Below, in pieces: positions 56,347 through 64,000 of a stretch of 64,000 bases of DNA; the first letter of the stretch is position 1, and the number at the start of each line of letters is the position of its first letter. This stretch comes from Leuconostoc mesenteroides subsp. mesenteroides ATCC 8293 (lineage in GTDB: Bacteria; Bacillota; Bacilli; Lactobacillales; Lactobacillaceae), in assembly GCF_000014445.1 (NCBI RefSeq), contig NC_008531.1:1519001-1583000 (forward strand). The letters are read 5' to 3'. The position numbers and the translations under genes are program-made. The notes beneath the pieces were generated by a model. That model worked only from the letters and a program-made list of their open reading frames with translations, made no database searches and had not been told where the DNA came from.

Positions 56347-56375
56347 AGTATAACGCAACTGTAAGCGCTTGTAAA
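56347..56375 (-). promoter_or_regulatory. csbD promoter with cre-like palindrome
   Basis: Minus strand TTTACA (56370-56375), 17-nt spacer, TATACT (56347-56352). TGTAAGCGCTTGTA (56360-56373) in the spacer and -35 region is close to the cre consensus, with one mismatch. Confidence 0.65.
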
Positions 56376-56478
56376 AGCATATGCCTCGCACAAATCATTT
56401 TTTTCCCAAAGCCATGTGCTGTGAATAAATATTCGAGGCAAAATCATCCCCAGATTTTATGTAAAGAGCATTAAGAGG

Positions 56479-56622
56479 TTACTTCTTATGTTCCATAGGA
56501 ACACTATCATGTTTGAAGTCTTCAATTGAATTTTTAACAACTTGCTTACTATTGTCTTTAATAATTTTAGTATTTTTTTTAACATTATTTTTTGTCTGAT
56601 TTAATTTTGTATTCAATGCCAT
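56479..56622 (-). CDS. 47-residue basic peptide
   Basis: I do not recognise this peptide. The frame starts at ATG 56622 with GGGAG 8 nt upstream and reads MALNTKLNQTKNNVKKNTKI then IKDNSKQVVKNSIEDFKHDS and VPMEHKK. It is lysine- and asparagine-rich with no hydrophobic segment; pattern resembles small helical, possibly nucleic-acid- or membrane-surface-binding proteins. It lies upstream of csbD on the same strand, about 100 nt from the csbD promoter. Confidence 0.55.
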   Translation of the reverse strand: MALNTKLNQTKNNVKKNTKIIKDNSKQVVKNSIEDFKHDSVPMEHKK

Positions 56623-56784
56623 TACAATTTCTCCCATCAATTGTTTGAAATCATATTTTATCGAATAATTTTGAGTTACGCAAGTGAAAAATTAATCCAT
56701 TTTTACTTTATTAAATAATAATGTGATAACAAATCTATCCCAAAAAATATGAAGTAACTAGAAAAACTAATGTGTTACAAATGG

Positions 56785-58731
56785 TTAATATGGATGGTTA
56801 TCATATTCCTCCCATGCCTCATGTGAATCTTGAATGCGTTTAAACATTTTTTCCATTTCAGTTAGTGTAAATGACGTCACCACTGGACGACCATGAGGAC
56901 AATTATAAGGGTTCTCAGTCGAGGCAAGTGATTCGAGCAACGTCCGGGCTTGTAAGTCGCTCAAATGCATGTTGGCACGGACTGAGCGTTTACAGCTCAT
57001 CATAATTGCTGTACGTTCACGAAATTCGGCAACTGTCAAATTACCGTCTCGTAATATCCAATCAACCATTTCTTTAATCGTTTCAGTCTCTTGGCCCTTT
57101 TCAAACCATGTTGGATGTTCACGGACAATTACTGTTGTTGGCCCGAATGGTTCTAGCGTCAAGCCAATAGCCTCTAATTCGGCTTCCTTATCGGCAATCT
57201 TCAACATATCAGCTACAGAATAGTTAATGGTGATTGGCACTAACATTCGTTGCTTATCCGTGCCAACCTGACCAATTTCTTTTCGATAATATTCATACTT
57301 CACACGTTCTTGTGCAGCATGTTGGTCAATCAAATAGAATCCTTCGCTACTTTGAGCAAACAAAAACGTACCATGCATTTGTCCAATATATTCTAGGCTG
57401 GGAAATCCGCTCGGTTTCTTTGGTGAAATGTCTAATTCTTCTTGGGTTGGTATATCTGGCTTATTATAGCTGGATATATCTTCAGAAACTTGCACAGTTA
57501 TTTCATCATCAAATATTGGTAAGTTAGGTTCGTGAGCATATTTTTGAGTAAACTCATTAACTGCATGGTTCATCAAATCTGCCTCTTGATTGATGACCAC
57601 TTCATTGCTATCCATACCTGTATTGATTGCAATAGTCTGTTCCATATCTGGCTTAGCCCATGGTGCTACTTGCTTTGGTGCTGGTGGCTCAATTTTGTTA
57701 GTCTGAGCCTGTCCATATAGATTTTCATAAGCATCTGGAATTAAATTTTCATCAGCAAAGCAAGATTTAATAGTATCAATAATTAATGCTGATAGTTCGG
57801 CTTCTTTTGATAATCGAATTTCAGCTTTTTGCGGATGTACGTTAACATCAACTAATAAAGGATCTGTATTGATGTTGATGACACCCATTGGAAAACGACC
57901 AACCATCAGCTTTGACCCATATCCACGAATAACTGCATTTGATACGGAAAAATTTTTAATAAAACGGCCATTAACCAATATCGTTAAGTAATCCCGCGAA
58001 CCTCGCGTGAGTTCTGGTAATGACACAAACCCTGTAATATTAAAATCATCATCTTCGCCAGTAATTGCACGCATTTTTTGCGCAACGTCACGTCCATATA
58101 TCGCAGCGATAACACGTTGCTGATTACCATCCCCATTTGTTTGCAAAATATTACGTCCATCAGCAGTTACAGTGAAGGCAACATTCGTATATGACAACGC
58201 AATACGATTCATAATATCAGCGATACGAGACAACTCTGTTTGCGGCCGTTTCAAGTATTTTAATCTAGCTGGGGTATTGTAAAATAGATCTCTAACAGAA
58301 ACTACCGTTCCTCGCCGGCCGTTGGCTGGCGTTGCAGAAACTTGCTTGCCACCTTTGATATGATACATGATCCCACTTGGCGCATCTTGAGTAGTGGTAT
58401 TCAGTGTTACATCAGAAATAGCTGCTATCGACGGCAAAGCTTCTCCACGGAATCCAAGAGACATAATATTAAACAAATCGTGTCGATTGCTAATTTTACT
58501 AGTAGCATGCCTAGTAAAAGCTAACGGTACATCTTCTGGGTTAATTCCTTCACCATTATCGACAACACGAATTAATGACTCACCGGCTTCTTCTACGATG
58601 ACATCAATTTGTGTTGCCCCTGCATCAATAGCATTTTCAACTAATTCTTTTACAACACTGGCTGGACGCTCAATGACCTCACCAGCGGCAATTTGGTTAG
58701 CTAATAAATTTGATAATTCATGTATGCGCAC
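56785..58731 (-). CDS. mutL: DNA mismatch repair protein MutL
   Basis: The matchmaker ATPase of mismatch repair. 648 residues. GHKL ATPase motifs IAAGEVIERPASVVKELVEN (15-34), DNGEGI near 60, and SLGFRGEAL near 92; the C-terminal half contains the DQHAAQERVKYE endonuclease motif near 470. It begins 4 nt after mutS, the standard mutSL operon. Confidence 0.96.
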   Translation of the reverse strand: MRIHELSNLLANQIAAGEVIERPASVVKELVENAIDAGATQIDVIVEEAGESLIRVVDNGEGINPEDVPLAFTRHATSKISNRHDLFNIMSLGFRGEALPSIAAISDVTLNTTTQDAPSGIMYHIKGGKQVSATPANGRRGTVVSVRDLFYNTPARLKYLKRPQTELSRIADIMNRIALSYTNVAFTVTADGRNILQTNGDGNQQRVIAAIYGRDVAQKMRAITGEDDDFNITGFVSLPELTRGSRDYLTILVNGRFIKNFSVSNAVIRGYGSKLMVGRFPMGVININTDPLLVDVNVHPQKAEIRLSKEAELSALIIDTIKSCFADENLIPDAYENLYGQAQTNKIEPPAPKQVAPWAKPDMEQTIAINTGMDSNEVVINQEADLMNHAVNEFTQKYAHEPNLPIFDDEITVQVSEDISSYNKPDIPTQEELDISPKKPSGFPSLEYIGQMHGTFLFAQSSEGFYLIDQHAAQERVKYEYYRKEIGQVGTDKQRMLVPITINYSVADMLKIADKEAELEAIGLTLEPFGPTTVIVREHPTWFEKGQETETIKEMVDWILRDGNLTVAEFRERTAIMMSCKRSVRANMHLSDLQARTLLESLASTENPYNCPHGRPVVTSFTLTEMEKMFKRIQDSHEAWEEYDNHPY

Positions 58732-58735
58732 TGTC

Positions 58736-61300
58736 TTACTTCCTCAATTTTTGTAATTCTGCCAATACATTTAATGCTTCTAGCGGTGTCATTGTTGATA
58801 TGTTGATGCTATCTAATTTTTGAAATAATGTTTCTGTTTTAGGATCAACATCCGAAACATTGAACAATGCCACTTGCTCAGACAACCCTGAAGCTTTTGG
58901 TTCAGGTACTAATGCTTCTTGATTTTCTAATCCTGATAAAATCGTTGTTGCATTTGCAATTAATTCGTCAGGCAATCCGGCTAGTGCAGCAACGTGAATG
59001 CCATACGATTTATCAGCTGGTCCTTGTTGAATCTGATGCAAGAAGTGTAACTCACCCGATTCATCTTCAACAGCGCCCACATGAACATTTTTAATATTTT
59101 CATGTTTGTCTGCCAATGCCGTTAACTCATGATAATGGGTTGAAAATAATGTTTTAGCATGTACATGAGCATCTAAATATTCAATGATGGCTTGAGCTAA
59201 TGCCATACCATCATAAGTTGCCGTGCCTCGACCTAATTCATCAAATAATATTAATGAGTGCGCGCTGGCTTCTTGCAATGCTAGGTTGGCTTCCGCCATT
59301 TCGACCATAAATGTCGATTGACCCATTGCCATATCATCATTGGCGCCAATACGGGTAAATATTTGATCAAATATTGGTAATACGGCACTTTCGGCCGGAA
59401 CAAAACTGCCCATTTGACCCAAAATAACAATCAACGCTAACTCCCGCATATAGGTTGATTTTCCAGCCATATTAGGCCCCGTGATCAATTGCATTGCCGT
59501 ATTTTGATCCAAATTCACATCATTAGCAACAAACTCACCGGCTTCTAATATTGCTTCAACCACTGGATGGCGTCCCTGCTTAATATTAATTATATTATCG
59601 TCAGTAAATGTGGGACGAACAAAGCGATTATTGTCAGCAACATCTGCTAAGCTTGCTAGAACGTCTAATTGCGCTACCTGTCGTGCCAACTTTTGTAAAC
59701 GAGAAATATTTGCTTTAACACGCTCACGAATCGTAATGAACAATTCGTATTCACGCTCGGTTCTTTTGAGTTGCGCTTCGTTAATTAAACGCTCGTGCTC
59801 CTTCAGTTCAGGCGTAACAAACCTTTCAGCATTAGTCAGGGTCTGCTTACGTTCATAGCGCCCTTCTTCTAACTTACTAACATTTGCACGAGATACTTCA
59901 ATGAAAAATCCAAAGTTTTTATTGTACTTAACTTTCAATGAATTAATGCCAGTTGCAGCACGCTCATCGGATTCTAATTGTGCCAGCCATTTCTGATTTT
60001 GACTCAAAACGTTACGATATTCATCGATTTTTGAATCAAATCCATCATTGATGATATCGCCCTCACGGATGCTAATCGGAGGGTCATCAACAATTGCTTC
60101 ATCAATCAATCCAGCTAAATCACTCATATCTTCTAGTCGTTGACTAGCATGATTTAAAATACCTTGGCTTGAGGACAGAACGGACTTCATACCTGGAATT
60201 GCAGATAATGATCGCTTTAATTGTACTAATTCTCGGGCGTTCATCGTGCCCATAGCAGCACGAGCTGCTAAACGTTCCAAATCATATACTGATTTCAAAT
60301 GATCTTGTAGCGCGCCACGTACAAAAAATTCATTTTGAAATGCTTCAATCACATCTAAACGTTCATTGATGTCTTCTGTATCCCGAAGTGGACGCAGCAA
60401 CCATTGTTTTAGTAACCGACCTCCCATAGCGGTTTTAGTTTCATCAATTAGACCAAGTAAGGAACCTGCTTTCTTTTTTGTCCTTGCGTTTTTTACAAGA
60501 TCTAAATTAGTCCGTGTATCTTGGTTGAATTTCAAATAAGCCAAGCGTTCATAATTTTGAGCCGGAATAATATGATCCAAATTACGGCGCTGGGTGTCAA
60601 ATATATAGTTTAATAAAATAGTGGTTACTTGTGCTTCATTTTCATGTACCAAAGGCTGTGTCAAAAAACTAACTGTAGCATTAACATTTACGTCAGATTG
60701 AGTAGAAATTACCAATCCCCGTTCAGCAAGCTTATTAGCTATCCCTAGTTCTGTTGTTTCATCATCTTTTAATAACACAATTTCTTTAACTTCAAGTGAA
60801 CTGAGCTCATCAATTACATCGCTAAAGCGCTTTAGTGTTGTGGTTTTTAATTCACCCGTTGATAAATCAATATAACTCAAAAAATAACGATTATCTCGTG
60901 GCAATACCGCAGCCAAATAATTATTTTGCTTATCATTACCCATGCCACTATTAAGCTTTGTCCCCGGGGTAATGAGTTGCACCACATCACGCTTCACCAT
61001 TCCCTTTGCAGTGGCAGGATCTTCCATTTGCTCCACTATAGCAACTTTGTGTCCTTGATCAACTAAAATATCAATATAATTCTGAGCAGCATGGTGTGGA
61101 ATGCCAGCCATTGGTACCGGATTTTCAGAATTTTTATTACGTGCTGTTAATGTTAGCTCCAACAATTTTGCGCCAAGCACTGCATCATCTTCAAATAACT
61201 CATAAAAATCACCCAAACGATAAAACACGAATGCGTCAGGATATTGACTTTTAATCTCATGATATTGCACCATCATTGGTGTTTCAGCAACTTTAGCCAT
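58736..61300 (-). CDS. mutS: DNA mismatch repair protein MutS
   Basis: The mismatch-recognition ATPase. 854 residues. Mismatch-binding FYRLGDFYELFEDDA near 25-39 holds the Phe-x-Glu motif, the ATPase Walker A is GPNMAGKST near 612, and FDELGRGTATYDG near 690 is the Walker B region, followed by STHYHEL. An extended -10 (TGTTAAAAT; TAAAAT at 61327-61332) precedes it. It heads the mutSL operon. Confidence 0.96.
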   Translation of the reverse strand: MAKVAETPMMVQYHEIKSQYPDAFVFYRLGDFYELFEDDAVLGAKLLELTLTARNKNSENPVPMAGIPHHAAQNYIDILVDQGHKVAIVEQMEDPATAKGMVKRDVVQLITPGTKLNSGMGNDKQNNYLAAVLPRDNRYFLSYIDLSTGELKTTTLKRFSDVIDELSSLEVKEIVLLKDDETTELGIANKLAERGLVISTQSDVNVNATVSFLTQPLVHENEAQVTTILLNYIFDTQRRNLDHIIPAQNYERLAYLKFNQDTRTNLDLVKNARTKKKAGSLLGLIDETKTAMGGRLLKQWLLRPLRDTEDINERLDVIEAFQNEFFVRGALQDHLKSVYDLERLAARAAMGTMNARELVQLKRSLSAIPGMKSVLSSSQGILNHASQRLEDMSDLAGLIDEAIVDDPPISIREGDIINDGFDSKIDEYRNVLSQNQKWLAQLESDERAATGINSLKVKYNKNFGFFIEVSRANVSKLEEGRYERKQTLTNAERFVTPELKEHERLINEAQLKRTEREYELFITIRERVKANISRLQKLARQVAQLDVLASLADVADNNRFVRPTFTDDNIINIKQGRHPVVEAILEAGEFVANDVNLDQNTAMQLITGPNMAGKSTYMRELALIVILGQMGSFVPAESAVLPIFDQIFTRIGANDDMAMGQSTFMVEMAEANLALQEASAHSLILFDELGRGTATYDGMALAQAIIEYLDAHVHAKTLFSTHYHELTALADKHENIKNVHVGAVEDESGELHFLHQIQQGPADKSYGIHVAALAGLPDELIANATTILSGLENQEALVPEPKASGLSEQVALFNVSDVDPKTETLFQKLDSINISTMTPLEALNVLAELQKLRK

Positions 61301-61440
61301 GTTGAATACCTCTTTCTATACACTACATTTTAACATATCAAATAAACATTTCTGTGACACACTGAAAAATGCAGCGCACATCTGCTATGAAAGGACAATC
61401 TCATAGTGATGCGTACCGCATATTGTTTGGATCTAAATTA

Positions 61441-62835
61441 TTAATTTTCAGCTTTTTTGAAAACTGTAATGCTTTCAACGTGAGTTGTTTGTGGGAATTG
61501 ATCCAGTGGTTGAACTGCACCTTCGATTTCAAATCCTGCAGCCAAAATTTGAACAGCATCACGCGCAAGTGTTGCTGGGTTGCAACTTATATATACAAAT
61601 TTTTCAGGATTCATTGCTTTAACTGCATCAATCAATTCTTGTGTTAACCCTTTGCGTGGTGGATCAACAAAGACAACATTTGGCTTTAATCCTTCATCCG
61701 CCCATTTTGCCATTTGCTCTGGTGCGTCAGCCAATACAAATTCGGCATTTGTAATTTGATTATTTTTGGCGTTTTTTTCAGCATCTTCAATTGCTCCTTC
61801 AACAACATCAACACCATATATTTTTTTCACTTTATCCGCAACAGATAACGTAATTGTTCCAATACCAGAATAAGCGTCAACAACAACATCAGTCGGTTTC
61901 AAATTAGCCTTTTCAGCTGCGAGCGCATACAAGGTCGAAGTGGTTTGAGGATTGACCTGATAGAAAGAGTTTGGCCCAATAACAAAGTCTTTACCCATTA
62001 ATTGATCGTGAATATCGTCTTCACCCCAAATCGTTTCATTCCATTGTCCCATAATCACATTGGTATCGTGATTATTGATATTGTGGATAACACTCTTTAA
62101 TTCAGGTAGTTTTGCACTGAGTTTTTCGGCAATTAAGTCGCTATTAGGCAGCTTTTTAGTATTCGTGATGATAACAACCATTAATTCATGTGAATAATAG
62201 CCCCGTCGTGCCATAATATGACGAATAACGCCTTTTTTAGTTTCTTCTTCATACGCGGAAACACCTAATTCACGTAAAATGTCTCGCGTAATACGAACTG
62301 CTTCATCAACCTTGGGATCTTGAATATAAAAATCTTCAATTGGCACTAAACGATGTGACCCACGACGATAAAAACCTGTTTCTAATTTACCATTTATCAT
62401 TTGCACAGGTACTTGTGCCTTATTACGGTACCCTGTTGGATTTTCCATACCAATAGTCGGCGCCACATCAACATCTACATTAACCTTTTTAAATAATTCT
62501 TCAATTTGATGCTGTTTAAACGCCAGTTGTGCCTCATATTTCAAATTGGCTAGCGGTGCAATGCCTGTGGTAATTGCTATTTTGTTGGCATTTTGAACGC
62601 GATTTTCGGATTCCTGAATACGTCTTGTTACACGCCCAAATGCGTAGCTTTTTAGTACTTTTGTGACACTCACGCGGACAATTTCTCCCGGAATAGCATC
62701 AACTACAAATATCGGAAAATTATCAACCTTAACAACACCCATGCCTTGATATGTAATATCAATCACGGTTGCTTCAATTTCCTGATTTTTAGCTACTGGT
62801 GCTTTGGTTTTATATACTCGATTAGCTTTCGCCAT
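61441..62835 (-). CDS. 23S rRNA (uracil-5-)-methyltransferase, RlmD/RumA family
   Basis: An S-adenosylmethionine-dependent RNA m5U methyltransferase. I start at ATG 62835 (MAKANRVYKT), although a GTG 11 codons earlier is in frame. 464 residues: N-terminal TRAM domain (about 20-80), the RNA-binding middle, and the methyltransferase core with DAYSGIGTITL near 325, DPPRKGL near 397, and the catalytic cysteine in YISCNPATLARD near 425. The four-cysteine iron-sulfur motif of E. coli RumA is absent. Exact target (U747 or U1939) cannot be read from sequence. Confidence 0.88.
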   Translation of the reverse strand: MAKANRVYKTKAPVAKNQEIEATVIDITYQGMGVVKVDNFPIFVVDAIPGEIVRVSVTKVLKSYAFGRVTRRIQESENRVQNANKIAITTGIAPLANLKYEAQLAFKQHQIEELFKKVNVDVDVAPTIGMENPTGYRNKAQVPVQMINGKLETGFYRRGSHRLVPIEDFYIQDPKVDEAVRITRDILRELGVSAYEEETKKGVIRHIMARRGYYSHELMVVIITNTKKLPNSDLIAEKLSAKLPELKSVIHNINNHDTNVIMGQWNETIWGEDDIHDQLMGKDFVIGPNSFYQVNPQTTSTLYALAAEKANLKPTDVVVDAYSGIGTITLSVADKVKKIYGVDVVEGAIEDAEKNAKNNQITNAEFVLADAPEQMAKWADEGLKPNVVFVDPPRKGLTQELIDAVKAMNPEKFVYISCNPATLARDAVQILAAGFEIEGAVQPLDQFPQTTHVESITVFKKAEN

Positions 62836-62886
62836 AATGATTTGCTTCTTTCTTGCGCCTTTTGACACGCACTTTAAAATGAGAAT

Positions 62887-62908
62887 AAGGCGCCATAATT
62901 AGCGCCTT
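62887..62908 (-). terminator. Weak hairpin after the dagK-like gene
   Basis: AAGGCGC/GCGCCTT hairpin with an 8-nt loop, directly after the dagK-like stop and before the rlmD start. No clear T run, so it may allow read-through. Confidence 0.4.
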
Positions 62909-62915
62909 ACTGATG

Positions 62916-63902
62916 TTACTTTGTATCTAGTTTTTCGGCTTCTTCAACAAATTTACGTTTAGCAACACTTACAGAATTTTCTGACATGCCTGAACGATTG
63001 GCCACAAATTCAATATGTTGTTGTAAATCAGTAAATTTCATTGGCGCATCACCACCATATTCGCCATCTAAATTCACTTTCATTTGGTCATTATCTAGTG
63101 GCAAGATCTCTACTTTGTTGGTTTTCTTATAGATTAACTTAGGATTATCAATATGCTTACCGCCATTAATCATCTGCGCCACCATCTGTAGCATCTGTGC
63201 CAAGTTAGCTTCTTTAATGATTAAGAGCGTAAAACGACCATCGTCTAACTTTGCATCTGGCACAATGGACTCAAAGCCACCGACAGAATTAGTCAGTGCC
63301 AAAAAGATCATCGAAGTTTTTCCTGAATACTCACCATCATCAAATATAACCTTGGCATTAACTGCTTTAACTCGAGTAATCAGCTCTGCCCCCTTAACCA
63401 AATAGGCCAAATAGCCATATAATGATTTCATCAACGAAGGTACTGCATACGTCACCTCGCTAATAGTTCCTAGAGCGGCAATATTCATAAAATACTTAAT
63501 TTCGTTATCTTTTTCAATTTTACCTATGTCCATTTTAATGGTTTCATTTTGCAAAATTACTTTTGCTGCTTCTAATGGCTCATCGCGAGGTAATTTTAAT
63601 GCACGTGCATAATCATTGGTTGTACCCGCCGGTATGACTGCCATCATCGGGCGCTTTGTTAAGGGAGATAATCCATTAACAACCTCGTTAATTGTTCCAT
63701 CCCCACCTGCTGCGACAATAAGATCAAAACCAGCCTCAGCAGCACGCCTTGCTTCTTTCGCCGCACTCAGTGGTTCTGGTGTAGTGGCAAAAGCCGAAGT
63801 TTCATACCCAGCTTTTTCATAAACTGCGAGGATATCAAGCATCTCGCGTTTAATAGCCTCTCGACCCGAAGTTGGATTATAGATAATTCTTGCTCGTTTC
63901 AT
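62916..63902 (-). CDS. dagK: Diacylglycerol/lipid kinase (DagK, YegS-like)
   Basis: A soluble lipid kinase, probably phosphorylating diacylglycerol to phosphatidate for lipid recycling. 328 residues from ATG 63902 (MKRARIIYNPTSG); a GTG four codons earlier lies 3 nt from AAAGGA and is the alternative. It has the NPTSGRE and GGDGTINEVVNGL motifs near 10 and 70 and PAGTTNDYARAL near 95 of the catalytic domain, and LDGEYGGDAPM near 288. rlmD follows 80 nt downstream. Confidence 0.92.
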   Translation of the reverse strand: MKRARIIYNPTSGREAIKREMLDILAVYEKAGYETSAFATTPEPLSAAKEARRAAEAGFDLIVAAGGDGTINEVVNGLSPLTKRPMMAVIPAGTTNDYARALKLPRDEPLEAAKVILQNETIKMDIGKIEKDNEIKYFMNIAALGTISEVTYAVPSLMKSLYGYLAYLVKGAELITRVKAVNAKVIFDDGEYSGKTSMIFLALTNSVGGFESIVPDAKLDDGRFTLLIIKEANLAQMLQMVAQMINGGKHIDNPKLIYKKTNKVEILPLDNDQMKVNLDGEYGGDAPMKFTDLQQHIEFVANRSGMSENSVSVAKRKFVEEAEKLDTK

Positions 63903-63940
63903 GCCGGCAAACACTTTTCCTTTCAGCTTACAATATGTAC

Positions 63941-63956
63941 GCGAGAAAAATCTCGC
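63941..63956. repeat. Hairpin GCGAGAaaaaTCTCGC upstream of the dagK-like gene
   Basis: A perfect 6-bp inverted repeat with a 4-nt loop, 40-55 bp upstream of the dagK-like start, in its likely leader or promoter region. No T run follows on either strand. Confidence 0.4.
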
Positions 63957-64000
63957 TTATTGACTAGTTTACATTCTCAACATTTATCGTTTTTTTAACT

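Noticed and set aside
56122..56391. Basic 89-residue frame overlapping csbD
   Set aside because: It is an out-of-frame shadow of the CsbD coding region.
1..64000. Prophage, insertion sequence, CRISPR, rRNA or tRNA genes
   Set aside because: No transposase, integrase, phage structural, Cas, rRNA or cloverleaf-like signal was recognised by reading; a tRNA scan could still find one I missed.

Overview
This window is low-GC Gram-positive chromosomal DNA, most likely from Leuconostoc or a close relative in the Lactobacillaceae. The evidence is the lactic-acid-bacterial gene content (PepV, PncB/NadE salvage, class III ribonucleotide reductase, LPxTG pili with class C sortases), Shine-Dalgarno led genes, T-box and TPP riboswitch control, CcpA-type cre sites, and compact operons. 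The genus is my inference; no rRNA or tRNA gene was recognised to confirm it. Almost all genes lie on the minus strand. I saw no insertion sequence, prophage or CRISPR array.

Layout from left to right. 1-6300: clpX (cut by the window edge), tig, a cyclase-family hydrolase, an unlisted 34-residue membrane peptide gene, pepV and a DUF2075 ATPase. 6408-9611: nnrD and exoA on the plus strand, converging on a DnaQ-like exonuclease, a GNAT acetyltransferase and tsaE. 9681-17553: a pilus operon (VWA-domain tip adhesin, basal pilin, major pilin, terminator, two class C sortases) read away from a divergent AraC-type regulator at 18020. 19212-24494: nrdDG, and divergently pncB-nadE. 24589-29028: a papain-like hydrolase, a thiamine-precursor ECF transporter (YkoCDE type) and divergent tenA, each transcript with its own TPP riboswitch. 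29116-36549: a complete nine-gene histidine operon with a HisZ-HisG fusion, behind a tRNA-His T-box. 36928-40546: a diguanylate cyclase/EAL phosphodiesterase pair, histidinol phosphatase HisK (the missing step of the his operon) and a Cof-type HAD phosphatase. 40615-48315: rnc-smc-ftsY-ylxM-ffh plus a coupled 59-residue membrane peptide. 48427-55302: murB, a CPA1 antiporter, cdaA-cdaR-glmM and, separately, ndk. 55367-63902: a YehS-like protein, CsbD, a 47-residue basic peptide, mutSL, rlmD and a diacylglycerol kinase-like gene.

The most interesting points are these. Both pilus sortases carry, after their second membrane segment, an extra domain that looks like a Cna-B/prealbumin domain and is predicted to be cytoplasmic. 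The pilus leader has two perfect 10-bp inverted repeats that interleave, so only one hairpin can form at a time. HisZ and HisG are fused. ftsY contains 22 perfect copies of a hexanucleotide encoding Thr-Glu. There is a complete c-di-GMP synthesis/breakdown pair. Three small genes are supported by ribosome-binding sites and terminators or coupling. The ndk and csbD promoters have embedded cre-like palindromes.

Most functional calls rest on recognised motifs and gene order, not on searches. Where a start codon differs from the longest reading frame, the reason is given in the entry.
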